A stretch of 51,622 nucleotides of DNA from the NCBI GenBank assembly GCA_913063405.1, contig CAJXZB010000021.1, positions 1 to 51,622 on the forward strand. Direction: 5' to 3'. The notes under the pieces are model-generated. The model did not search any database. It was not told the DNA's origin and saw only the letters and a list, made by a program, of their open reading frames with translations. Position 1 is the stretch's first letter; every line of letters starts with the position of its first letter. Origin of the DNA: an uncultured Ulvibacter sp. (GTDB lineage Bacteria; Bacteroidota; Bacteroidia; Flavobacteriales; Flavobacteriaceae). A program made the position numbers and the translations under genes. Below, one piece after another: positions 24,119 to 32,195 of this stretch.

Positions 24119-25506
24119 AAAAGTTAGTTACACTTCTGTTTCTATTAAATGTTCTATTCACAAGTGCACAGGTGTTTGATGTAGAAACAATCCTTAGTTC
24201 CGGGGCTGATGATAAAAGAATCAATATTGTTATTCTTGCCGATGGATATCAACAGGCGGAACTTGGTCAATTTATAACAGACGCAACGAATATCACCAAT
24301 GAACTATTTAGTCAATCACCCTATGCGGAGTATAAAAATTACTTTAACGTATATGCTATAAAAGTTCCGTCTAATGGGAGTGGTGCAGACCATCCTGGAA
24401 CGGCAACAGATGTTAATGAACCAGTATTTCCTGTTAGCGATGTTGACAATTATTTTGGTTCCACCTTTGACTTTGCGAATATTCATAGATTGCTTGTTCC
24501 AGTGAGTAATTCGGCGATTACAAATGTTTTAGCGGCAAACTTTCCTTTATACGATCAAGTATTAATTTTGGTGAATTCTCCTTATTATGGAGGTAGCGGA
24601 GGACAATATGCCACTACCTCACTTGAAGCTTCTGCTGGTGAGATCGCCATTCACGAAATGGGGCATTCTTTTGCAAACCTTGCAGATGAGTATTGGGCGG
24701 GTAATGGTTTTGCTGCAGAACGGATTAATATGACGCAAGAAACCAATCCGGCATCAGTGCGTTGGACTAATTGGGTTGGTGACAATGGTGTTGGAATATA
24801 CCAACATTGTTGTGGAGGTACTTCTGCTAGTTGGTATCGTCCCCATCAAAGCTGTAAAATGAGATTTCTTGGAGTTCCTTTTTGTTCGGTTTGTTCTGAA
24901 GGGACTATAGAACGTATTCATAACTTGGTTTCCTCTATTGATTCATTTACGCCAATAACCACAGTTTTTGCAACGAATTCCTTTCCTGTAGATTTTAATC
25001 TAAACCTTATCGCGCCTAACCCTAATACCTTGGATAGGAATTGGATGGTAAATGGATCGAACTTTGCCAATGATGTTGATGCTATTTCTTTACAGATGAC
25101 GGATTTGGTTGTTGGAGCAAATACAGTAGTGGCTTTGGTTGAAGACACAACAAGTCTGTTGCGAGTTGACAATCACAATACCATACATTTAAATTCGGTT
25201 ACATGGAATGTTGAATATGATCCAACCCTAGGAATTACTGATATACTTGCGGAAACAAGTAAATTGAAGATCGATATTTTTCCAAACCCTGGAGACGATT
25301 TCGTCAATCTTAAATTTACAACCGATGCAGTGAAAGATTTTAGTGCGGAAGTTTATAGTTTGGATGGAAAGTTGATCCAGTCGGTACCTTCTAATTCGTC
25401 CGATTTATTAAGTATTGATATCGCCAACTTTTCACAAGGGATATACCTTGTAAAGATATACCATGAGAATACGTACATCAGTACCAGTAGAATAGTTAAG
25501 AAATAA
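24115..25506 (+). CDS. Secreted M64-family metallopeptidase with T9SS sorting domain
   Basis: The 463-residue protein has a signal peptide ending FTSA before QVFDVE. Residues about 30-280 match the M64 (IgA peptidase-like) family: INIVILADGYQQAEL near the start and the zinc motif HEMGHSFANLADEYW with His180, Glu181, His184. Cys-rich segments (QHCCGGTS, SCKMRFLG, PFCSVCSEGT) follow, probably as disulfides. Residues about 385-463 form a type A T9SS domain (IDIFPNPGDDFVNL, YSLDGKLIQ, GIYLVKI). It should be a surface or secreted protease. The upstream lipoprotein gene overlaps its start by 4 bases. Confidence 0.9.
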   Translation: MKKLVTLLFLLNVLFTSAQVFDVETILSSGADDKRINIVILADGYQQAELGQFITDATNITNELFSQSPYAEYKNYFNVYAIKVPSNGSGADHPGTATDVNEPVFPVSDVDNYFGSTFDFANIHRLLVPVSNSAITNVLAANFPLYDQVLILVNSPYYGGSGGQYATTSLEASAGEIAIHEMGHSFANLADEYWAGNGFAAERINMTQETNPASVRWTNWVGDNGVGIYQHCCGGTSASWYRPHQSCKMRFLGVPFCSVCSEGTIERIHNLVSSIDSFTPITTVFATNSFPVDFNLNLIAPNPNTLDRNWMVNGSNFANDVDAISLQMTDLVVGANTVVALVEDTTSLLRVDNHNTIHLNSVTWNVEYDPTLGITDILAETSKLKIDIFPNPGDDFVNLKFTTDAVKDFSAEVYSLDGKLIQSVPSNSSDLLSIDIANFSQGIYLVKIYHENTYISTSRIVKK

Positions 25507-25510
25507 GTGA

Positions 25511-27064
25511 TTAAGGTCTGCCGTCTGGGAATTCTGTAGTTTCATATGCTCCCGCATCTGGTTTGTCCATTGGGCTTGAACCTCTTATCGTACCATTTAA
25601 ATCATTTGCTGGACTAATGCCAGGTGCGCCAATACCTTCGGCACTAGAAGTACCGATTTCAATATTGAAATTGTTCAAATTAGTATTTTGAAAAACAGGA
25701 TCCGCATTGAGAACAACTTCACTGTATAATTCTGTATTTCCAAATTGATATTCATCAATATCGGTGAAATCGCCATTTGGATCTTCAAAACGTATTACAG
25801 AATTGTTGAACTTGAAGGTGAATCCAAAAGATGCATCATTCGAAAAGCCAAGCTCGCGTTGCTCGTTTCCATAGATAATACAATTGTTAAAAGTTGCATT
25901 CAAATCGTTGAAAAAAGGTGTGCCGTCCTCAGCAAGAAACCCATTGTCCAATTGAACAGATGGAAATGACCTAAAGCTATTGGTCCAATAATTTGCAAAG
26001 GTTGAGTGGTTAAAGGTATAGTCTCCTCCAATAGAACAGGATAGCGATGTCTGTCCGCTATTGTTAATCACTACATTTTCTCCATAAACCATTCCATTAC
26101 GTGCCAGTAAGCCAACATTCGCGTTGTTGTAAATCTGAACATTTTCCAAAGTCAATGTTTCATCGCCATCGTTTCCTTCCATTAGGATTCCTACTACCGA
26201 ATTTTTAATTGTAGTATGCCTAAAAAGGTTGTCGGTACTTCCATCGGTAAGCCAGATTGTTCCCCATTGCCCAGGAATATCTGTAAATAAAGGTTCCAAT
26301 CGATCTCCTTCAAATATAATTTCATTTTCAAGTAAATCTGGATCTGTACTCGGTAAGCCGTTTGCCCTAATGGAACCAGTATTTGCTACTAATATGCCAC
26401 TAAACGCATGACAATGAATTCTGGCTCCGGGATCTATATTTAATACTTTTCCGGGTGCTACAGCCGCATAGCCATAAATTACATAGGGTTTTTCATTTGT
26501 AAAATTAAGCTCTGTGTCATCTAAGAAGAAACCTTCGATTAACAGCGGATCATCTTCAGTTCCAAGATTTAATGTTTCAAACATTCCATTACCTAAATCG
26601 GCGGGAAATAGGAAAACTGCATCTTGAATTAAGGTGACCAATTCTACTTTTTGCTCACTACTGCCACTTTCAAATAGAATTTGATCTGTATAAATAAAAT
26701 CACCATCCGGCGGTAAGTTGGTAACATCTTGGGTCGTTTCTACAAAAATAAAGATGCTATCCTTTGCTAGAATTTGTATATCGGTGAAGATTTTTCCTGG
26801 AAGACCATCCACATTTAAACGATAGTTGGAAGCTTCTCCCTGCGCTAGGCGTACATTGGGAATATTGATGTCTTCATCACTTCTGTTATAGACTTTAAGG
26901 TTATAGGTGCTTGAACCAATATTTGTGAATACCGTGTCTAAAAAGACAGTATCTCTTGAGAATTCTAAGTTTCCAGTGCTAGGAACCGTTTCAAAATCAT
27001 TTCGGCAAGAGCTCCATAAAACTAGGCAAGCAAGAATCGCCAATCCGTATAAATACTTCATCAA
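25511..27064 (-). CDS. Lipoprotein with right-handed beta-helix domain
   Basis: The 517-residue protein has a lipoprotein signal (CLVLWSSCRNDFE). The first 150 residues include a DUF1573-like immunoglobulin-type module (FDTVFTNIGSSTYNLKVYNR). Residues about 200-500 contain repeated short strands with Asn ladders (GQWGTIWLTDGSTDNLFRHT, NVQIYNNANVGLLARNG, ATFNNCIIYGNEQ), typical of a parallel beta-helix. The C-terminus is like choice-of-anchor proteins (DAGAYE). Beta-helix proteins often bind or cleave polysaccharides, but no catalytic residues were recognised. It is convergent with the M64 gene with 4 bases between stop codons. Confidence 0.75.
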   Translation of the reverse strand: MMKYLYGLAILACLVLWSSCRNDFETVPSTGNLEFSRDTVFLDTVFTNIGSSTYNLKVYNRSDEDINIPNVRLAQGEASNYRLNVDGLPGKIFTDIQILAKDSIFIFVETTQDVTNLPPDGDFIYTDQILFESGSSEQKVELVTLIQDAVFLFPADLGNGMFETLNLGTEDDPLLIEGFFLDDTELNFTNEKPYVIYGYAAVAPGKVLNIDPGARIHCHAFSGILVANTGSIRANGLPSTDPDLLENEIIFEGDRLEPLFTDIPGQWGTIWLTDGSTDNLFRHTTIKNSVVGILMEGNDGDETLTLENVQIYNNANVGLLARNGMVYGENVVINNSGQTSLSCSIGGDYTFNHSTFANYWTNSFRSFPSVQLDNGFLAEDGTPFFNDLNATFNNCIIYGNEQRELGFSNDASFGFTFKFNNSVIRFEDPNGDFTDIDEYQFGNTELYSEVVLNADPVFQNTNLNNFNIEIGTSSAEGIGAPGISPANDLNGTIRGSSPMDKPDAGAYETTEFPDGRP

Positions 27065-27142
27065 TATAATTTTCAGTAAAAATATAACTTTTTATGAAGC
27101 TTATTATTGTTGTGACGAAAAGATTATGGTTTATGAACGATT

Positions 27143-27185
27143 GAGAAATCTCACTTCTATATATCCCTCTCCGGTGAGATTTCTC
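27143..27185. repeat. 12-bp inverted repeat in the gap between two envelope genes
   Basis: GAGAAATCTCAC (27143-27154) and GTGAGATTTCTC (27174-27185), separated by 19 bases. No T-run follows on the minus strand, where the gene ending at 27211 lies 26 bases away. It may be a weak terminator or a copy of a dispersed intergenic repeat. Confidence 0.5.
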
Positions 27186-27210
27186 GTCACGTTCTTATTA
27201 CTCGATAAGA

Positions 27211-28359
27211 TTACTTTTTCTGAGCCCGTTTTAACGTTCTCGCTGCTTTCTTTCTGGCTTTCTTGATTCGAGTATATTCGATTTCATTTTTATGAGCGGA
27301 TTTTTGTGCCTCGCGGTCCGCTTCCCGTTCTTTTTTAGTTTGTGGATGTATATAGGACTCATCTCCATATACAACTATACCAAGTGATATTCCTTCCGAA
27401 AAGCTTTCTTCCATTTTCAAACTAATCGTATTGGATATATTCGAAAGTGTAATTTCCTCAGTGGCAAATCCAATGTAAGAGAATATCAATACCTGATTCG
27501 CTTCTGCCTCAATACTATAGTTTCCGTCGAAATCGGATCGAGTTCCAATAGTGGTTCCTTTCAAAATAATATTTACTCCGGGTAATGGATAGCCGGATTC
27601 ATTTGAAACTGTACCACTAATTTTTATAGCAGAAGATTCTTCTATTTCTTCAGTAGTAGTTTCGACAGTGGTTACATTAATAATGTCACCTGTTAGAGTC
27701 TCTTCTTTTTCTATAGGCACAGGAAGCATTTTTCCAACGATCATTTGATTTGGAATAATTGAAAACATGGTAATGTCTCTTACCTCTGAAGAGTGGCCCA
27801 TTCTTACCTCGTGTGTTTGAAAACCTTCTTTCTGAAAAACAAGTACTTCGTGATCCATAGTTGTAATGGTATAGTTCCCTTCTGAATCGCTTACCGCAGT
27901 TTTTTGCAATTCATTAGAAGTTATTTCAACATTCGCAATAGGATCTCCGTATTCATCTCTAACAATTCCTAAAGTCGTTATAAGTGCACGATCCGGATTG
28001 TTATATTTTCCAATTCCCAAGGAACTGTATGGTTTTTCTGAAACGTTTATCGAACGAGAGTTTACTTCAGAAGTGCTTAAAAGAGACAATGGAAGCAACA
28101 AAGATGCTGCATAGGGTGCAAGACTCATTCCTGACTTGCGTTCTAACTTAACCTCACGGTTTAACTGTGATTTTTTAAATCGGCCGCAAATATTTTTGCC
28201 GTTTGATAGGATCTTTACTAAATCCTCATCTCTCTTAGTGGTAAAGTCCACAACTTCTTTTGTACAGACTTGACAGAACTTCCCTTTTTCGGTAGGAGTC
28301 ATTTTTTGCCAATCTTCGTGGCAAGGTTCTGGAATGCGAATGGTAATTGATTTTTTCAT
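27211..28359 (-). CDS. Cys4-motif membrane protein with two carboxypeptidase-like regulatory domains
   Basis: The 382-residue protein begins with a cytoplasmic segment containing Cys13, Cys29, Cys32 and Cys58 (PCHEDWQKMTPTEKGKFCQV), arranged like a zinc or redox knuckle. One membrane segment follows near 78-97 (MSLAPYAASLLLPLSLL). Two CarboxypepD_reg-like beta domains lie at about 128-190 (VRDEYGDPIANVEI) and 246-313 (GTVSNESGYPLPGVNIIL), and the tail is highly basic (KKARKKAARTLKRAQKK). The layout suggests an envelope protein with a metal-binding N-terminus; function unknown. A strong terminator-like hairpin lies just upstream of its start codon. Confidence 0.8.
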   Translation of the reverse strand: MKKSITIRIPEPCHEDWQKMTPTEKGKFCQVCTKEVVDFTTKRDEDLVKILSNGKNICGRFKKSQLNREVKLERKSGMSLAPYAASLLLPLSLLSTSEVNSRSINVSEKPYSSLGIGKYNNPDRALITTLGIVRDEYGDPIANVEITSNELQKTAVSDSEGNYTITTMDHEVLVFQKEGFQTHEVRMGHSSEVRDITMFSIIPNQMIVGKMLPVPIEKEETLTGDIINVTTVETTTEEIEESSAIKISGTVSNESGYPLPGVNIILKGTTIGTRSDFDGNYSIEAEANQVLIFSYIGFATEEITLSNISNTISLKMEESFSEGISLGIVVYGDESYIHPQTKKEREADREAQKSAHKNEIEYTRIKKARKKAARTLKRAQKK

Positions 28360-28401
28360 GTCTGATGGTTTTGATACCTCAAAGCACTAGAAAATAAGAG
28401 T

Positions 28402-28436
28402 AAAAAAAAACAACCATTGAGGGAATGGTTGTTTTT
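28402..28436 (-). terminator. Strong intrinsic terminator in the 5' leader of the Cys4 gene
   Basis: On the minus strand AAAAACAACCATT, loop CCCTC, AATGGTTGTTTTT form a perfect 13-bp stem followed by a T9 run. It ends about 43 bases before the ATG at 28359. No minus-strand gene precedes it up to the divergent gene at 28564, so it may act as an attenuator for the gene that follows. Confidence 0.7.
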
Positions 28437-28563
28437 GGTTAGGGAACAGGGTAAATAAGTAATTGGTTGGAAATAATGAGTGATAGGCAACCATCTTTGA
28501 ATATGGAACGTCTATATAATTAGAAACAGCTAAAAATGTAACGCTGTTATTAAATATAATTCT

Positions 28564-29259
28564 ATGCAAATATTTGATTCACGAAAGAAAACGGCTCGGT
28601 TAGCGGGAGTAATCTATCTTATTGTAGTTATAAGTGGAATTTTTAGTTTGTTGTACGTCCCTAGTCAACTAATGGATTGGGAAAGTAACGCAAATACCGT
28701 TAGTAATATTCAAGCATCTCAGTTACTTTTTAAGCTAGGTGCGGTTGCTGAAATTACTTGCTACGTGGCATTTCTTTTTTTACCTCTGGTTTTATTCAAA
28801 CTATTCCAGAAAATAAATAATGAAATTTCTATCCTAATGGTTTTACTGGTTGTGGTGGGGGCAGCAATTTCGTTTGTTGCGATCCCAGATAAATTTAATG
28901 TTATATCTCTTTTGACCTCGGAACAACAGTCCACTAACTTTTTGGGTCTTCAATTAGAGCAACATGTTATGCTTGCTCTGGAATCTTATTATAATGTTAT
29001 TCTAATCGCCCAAGTATTTTGGGGTCTTTGGTTATTTCCTTTTGGTTATCTAGTCTATAGATCCGGCTTTTTACCAAAAATTTTAGGAATATTTTTAATG
29101 CTGGGTTGCTTTGGGTATTTGACCGAGTTCTTAGGAGAAATCTTTATTGACAACTATTTTGATACTTTGCTTTCAGATATCGCGGGTATACCATCTGCAA
29201 TAGGCGAAATTGGTATATGTCTATGGTTATTAATTGCTGGAGTAAAGAAAGAAACCTAG
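28564..29259 (+). CDS. DUF4386 family membrane protein
   Basis: The 231-residue protein starts with the typical KKTARLAGVIYLIVVISGIF and has six to seven hydrophobic segments, with conserved GFLPKILGIFLMLGCFGYL near the C-terminus. This matches DUF4386, a membrane protein family of unknown function frequent in soil and marine bacteria. It diverges from the Cys4 gene and ends 29 bases before the convergent cyclotransferase gene. Confidence 0.9.
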   Translation: MQIFDSRKKTARLAGVIYLIVVISGIFSLLYVPSQLMDWESNANTVSNIQASQLLFKLGAVAEITCYVAFLFLPLVLFKLFQKINNEISILMVLLVVVGAAISFVAIPDKFNVISLLTSEQQSTNFLGLQLEQHVMLALESYYNVILIAQVFWGLWLFPFGYLVYRSGFLPKILGIFLMLGCFGYLTEFLGEIFIDNYFDTLLSDIAGIPSAIGEIGICLWLLIAGVKKET

Positions 29260-29288
29260 TTGGATAATTTCAAAAGTAATAAAACCTA

Positions 29289-30344
29289 TTACTTCTCTAC
29301 TACTTCCACTTTAAATAATTTATCCCAATTTTTTCCAGTGATATATAAGATGTTTGTTTCACCATTATATGCAATACCATTTAATACGTTTAACGCATCA
29401 TGTTGCGTTACTTTATCTTTTAAATCACTAAAGTCTATAACACCTTCAACCGCCCCATTTGATGGATTTACAATCGCTACAGCATCTCTCTCATAGATAT
29501 TGGCATATATTTTCCCATCTACCCACTCCAATTCATTGACCCTTGGGATTTTACTAGTATTGGTATATAGTTCTATGTGGCTTTCTTCGGCTAAATTGTC
29601 TGGGTTTAGCGACCAAATTTTCTCCGTCCCATCACTTTTAAAAATAGTAGTACCATCATTACATAGTCCCCATCCTTCTTTACTTTTGCCATAAACAAAG
29701 GATCCAGTTTTTTTTAGATTGGATAGATTATAAATGAAACCTGTTTTTTCCTGCCATGTAAGTTGATAGATCTTGTCATTCAAAATAGTAAGGCCTTCAC
29801 CAAAATAAGAATCTGCAAGGGCTATGTTTTCTAAAACCTCGCCCGTTTTTATATCTGTTTTACGCAGCGAAGAGTATTTGTATCTACCCGTACTTTCATA
29901 CAATACGTCGTTTTCAAATTCCAAGCCTTGAGTGTATGCCTCTATATCGTGAGGATATGTCTCTAAAACTTTGTACGTATATAGTTTTGGTTTTTTTGAA
30001 GCAAGTAGAATGATATTATTTTTTACGCTATAGGTGTTTCCATCTGAGTAGACGGTTGCACTAATCGTTCTTTTTCCGAGTTTCTGACTCGCAAGAGATA
30101 AAGAGACTTCACTATTTTTTTTAGAAGAAGCTGCTCTCTTAGAATTTAAAGCATACACCACAGAATCGATTGCTTTATTTGTTTTATTATCCAGTAACAC
30201 CAAAACAGTATCTGAAGTTGTATATCCCTTCTTTTGGTTCTTAATTACAATCGAAAAAAGGTCTTTTCCTTCTTCCGAAGTATTTCCGCAGCTAACCAGC
30301 AAAAGCACTAATACCGTAACTGCTAATATTTTATGTATTTTCAT
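29289..30344 (-). CDS. Glutaminyl-peptide cyclotransferase (beta-propeller type), lipoprotein
   Basis: The 351-residue protein has a lipoprotein signal (LLLVSCGNT). After an N-terminal region of about 90 residues, residues about 125-351 match the plant-type glutamine cyclotransferase five-bladed propeller: YPHDIEAYTQGLEFENDVLY, ESTGRYKYSSLRK, YFGEGLTILNDKIYQLTWQE, WGLCNDGTTIFKSDGTEKIW and VNELEWVDGKIYANIYERD. The enzyme converts N-terminal Gln to pyroglutamate. In Bacteroidota many exported proteins expose Gln at +1 after signal-peptide cleavage, which makes this the likely substrate pool; 10 such proteins are encoded in this window. Confidence 0.92.
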   Translation of the reverse strand: MKIHKILAVTVLVLLLVSCGNTSEEGKDLFSIVIKNQKKGYTTSDTVLVLLDNKTNKAIDSVVYALNSKRAASSKKNSEVSLSLASQKLGKRTISATVYSDGNTYSVKNNIILLASKKPKLYTYKVLETYPHDIEAYTQGLEFENDVLYESTGRYKYSSLRKTDIKTGEVLENIALADSYFGEGLTILNDKIYQLTWQEKTGFIYNLSNLKKTGSFVYGKSKEGWGLCNDGTTIFKSDGTEKIWSLNPDNLAEESHIELYTNTSKIPRVNELEWVDGKIYANIYERDAVAIVNPSNGAVEGVIDFSDLKDKVTQHDALNVLNGIAYNGETNILYITGKNWDKLFKVEVVEK

Positions 30345-30399
30345 TATGAAGCCTTAATTTTTTGGAAAGATATTTATTATAATTGATAACTAAAAATTC

Positions 30400-30430
30400 T
30401 TGCAACAACCTACAAAATACTTTATCTTTG
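30400..30430 (+). promoter_or_regulatory. Promoter of the SRP RNA gene
   Basis: TTG (30400-30402), 20-base spacer, TATCTTTG (30423-30430), matching the Bacteroidota -33/-7 consensus, 4 bases before the RNA's GGCAAG 5' helix. Confidence 0.65.
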
Positions 30431-30434
30431 CAAC

Positions 30435-30528
30435 GGCAAGTCCTACACAACTAGCTCCTGTTTAATCCCCCAGGGTGGGAACACAGCAAGGGTATACGGT
30501 CGTAGCAGTGTGATGTAGGTAGCTTGCC
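30435..30528 (+). ncRNA. ffs: Signal recognition particle RNA (small bacterial type)
   Basis: GGCAAG (30435-30440) pairs with CTTGCC (30523-30528), and TCCTAC pairs with GTAGGT just inside. The apex has the SRP signature CAGGGTGGGAACACAGCAAG: a GGAA tetraloop on a GTG/CAC stem with the A-rich symmetric loop that binds Ffh, followed by AGGGTA. T6 directly after the last helix (30530-30535) would end transcription. The RNA directs nascent membrane and secreted proteins to the translocon. Confidence 0.93.
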
Positions 30529-30629
30529 ATTTTTTATACGCTAATGTTTCGTGTGTTAAAACCATTTTCTGGATTGCCAATTTGGAAATGTAATCGCGGA
30601 AGTGCATCTTTGTCGTTCAACAAATTTTC

Positions 30630-31439
30630 ATGCCAAAAGTTGTTTTTATTACAGGAGGATCTTCAGGAATTGGGAAAGCCATTGGCGAGTATCTAACAAC
30701 CAAGGATTATACAGTATACGGAACTAGTCGAAATCCCGATACTGTTTCTGAGAAACTCTCTTTTACCCTTCTGAAAATGGATGTGACTGTGTCCACGTCA
30801 ATTTCCGAAGCGATATCGACAATTGTTCAAAAGGAAGGGAGAATAGATGTTTTGGTAAATAATGCAGGGATTGGTATTACTGGACCAATCGAGGAGACAC
30901 CTAATATGGAAATCCAACGCGCCTTTGAAACCAATTTCTATGGACCCATCAATGTAATGAAGGCTGTATTGCCACAGATGCGCGCACAGAATAGTGGAAA
31001 AATTATAAATATTACTTCTATTGCGGGATATATGGGATTGCCCTATAGAGGCATTTATTCGGCCACAAAAGCGGCCTTAGAAATTACCACAGAAGCTTTC
31101 CGTATGGAAACCAAACAGTTTGGTGTTGAAATGACCAATGTTGCTCCTGGTGACTTTGCTACAAATATTGTTGCAGGACGTTATCACGCTCCAGTTTTAG
31201 ATAGCTCACCTTATAAAGATGCCTACGGAAAAACCCTCAAAATGATGAATGATCATGTTGATGCAGGAGAAGATCCGTTAAAAATGGCGAAGGTAATTCA
31301 CCATATTATTGAAGCTTCTAGCCCGCGTATACATTATAAAGTGGGTGCATTTCTTCAAAAATTTTCTGTGGTACTTAAAAGAGTATTGCCAGATAAGGTA
31401 TATGAAAGAATGCTTTTGAATCATTATAAACTGAAGTAA
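30630..31439 (+). CDS. Short-chain dehydrogenase/reductase
   Basis: The 269-residue classical SDR has the cofactor motif TGGSSGIG (8-15), an NNAG motif (77-80) and catalytic Ser130, Tyr143 and Lys147 (YSATK). The C-terminal extension (HYKVGAFLQKFSVVLKRVLP) resembles the retinol/steroid-type subgroup that sits at membranes. NAD(P)-dependent oxidoreduction of a hydroxyl or keto group is expected; the substrate is unknown. It starts 102 bases after the SRP RNA gene. Confidence 0.9.
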   Translation: MPKVVFITGGSSGIGKAIGEYLTTKDYTVYGTSRNPDTVSEKLSFTLLKMDVTVSTSISEAISTIVQKEGRIDVLVNNAGIGITGPIEETPNMEIQRAFETNFYGPINVMKAVLPQMRAQNSGKIINITSIAGYMGLPYRGIYSATKAALEITTEAFRMETKQFGVEMTNVAPGDFATNIVAGRYHAPVLDSSPYKDAYGKTLKMMNDHVDAGEDPLKMAKVIHHIIEASSPRIHYKVGAFLQKFSVVLKRVLPDKVYERMLLNHYKLK

Positions 31440-31504
31440 CGGTTATCAACATATTTTCGTAAAAACTTTTTTAGACAATCCTTTAATCGGCTTTGTATCT
31501 TGCG

Positions 31505-31512
31505 TACTTTTG
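31505..31512 (+). promoter_or_regulatory. -7 box (TACTTTTG) of the transaldolase gene
   Basis: Perfect TAnnTTTG 23 bases before the ATG at 31536. The same octamer occurs before glyA and the ABC-F gene. Confidence 0.45.
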
Positions 31513-31535
31513 TTTTTCAGAAATAAAATAGCAAA

Positions 31536-32189
31536 ATGAAATTCTTTATAGATACGGCAAATTTAGATCAAATACGTGAAGCTCAGGACCTAGGTGTTTT
31601 GGACGGAGTTACCACTAATCCGTCGCTCATGGCGAAAGAGGGAATCACGGGAGGAAACAATATTCTAAAGCATTATGTAGATATCTGCAATATTGTAGAT
31701 GGAGATGTTTCTGCCGAAGTAATTTCAACAGATCTTGCTGGAATGATAAAAGAAGGGGAGGCGTTAGCTGAGTTGCACAAGCAGATTGTGGTAAAAGTAC
31801 CAATGATCAAAGAAGGTGTAAAGGCAATCAAATATTTTAGTGATAAAGGAATTCGTACCAACTGTACATTGGTGTTTTCTGCTGGACAGGCATTGCTAGC
31901 GGCTAAGGCTGGAGCAACTTATGTGTCGCCGTTTATTGGACGTCTTGATGATATTTCTACAGATGGCCTAAACCTTATAGGTGAAATTAGACTTATTTAT
32001 GACAACTACGGATACGAAACTCAAATTCTGGCGGCTTCGGTAAGACATACGATGCACGTATTGGAATGTGCTAAAATTGGATCTGATGTAATGACAGGGC
32101 CTTTATCATCTATTGAGGGTCTGTTAAAACACCCGCTTACAGACATTGGACTGGCTAAATTTTTAGAAGATTATAAGAAGGGAAATTAA
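31536..32189 (+). CDS. fsa: Transaldolase, short (fructose-6-phosphate aldolase-like) type
   Basis: The 217-residue TIM-barrel enzyme has [29 protein letters not shown], Lys87 in VVKVPM as Schiff-base lysine, [20 protein letters not shown] and [12 protein letters not shown]. This is the short transaldolase/FSA subfamily. It moves a three-carbon ketol unit between sugar phosphates, or splits fructose 6-phosphate; the sequence alone does not separate the two. In many bacteria this subfamily serves the pentose phosphate pathway. The symbol is provisional. Confidence 0.92.
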   Translation: MKFFIDTANLDQIREAQDLGVLDGVTTNPSLMAKEGITGGNNILKHYVDICNIVDGDVSAEVISTDLAGMIKEGEALAELHKQIVVKVPMIKEGVKAIKYFSDKGIRTNCTLVFSAGQALLAAKAGATYVSPFIGRLDDISTDGLNLIGEIRLIYDNYGYETQILAASVRHTMHVLECAKIGSDVMTGPLSSIEGLLKHPLTDIGLAKFLEDYKKGN

Positions 32190-32195
32190 AATTTC

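Noticed and set aside
28387..28569. 60-codon minus-strand frame upstream of the Cys4 gene
   Set aside because: It reads straight through the perfect terminator hairpin and its T9 run, ending in Phe-rich codons derived from it; no protein features.
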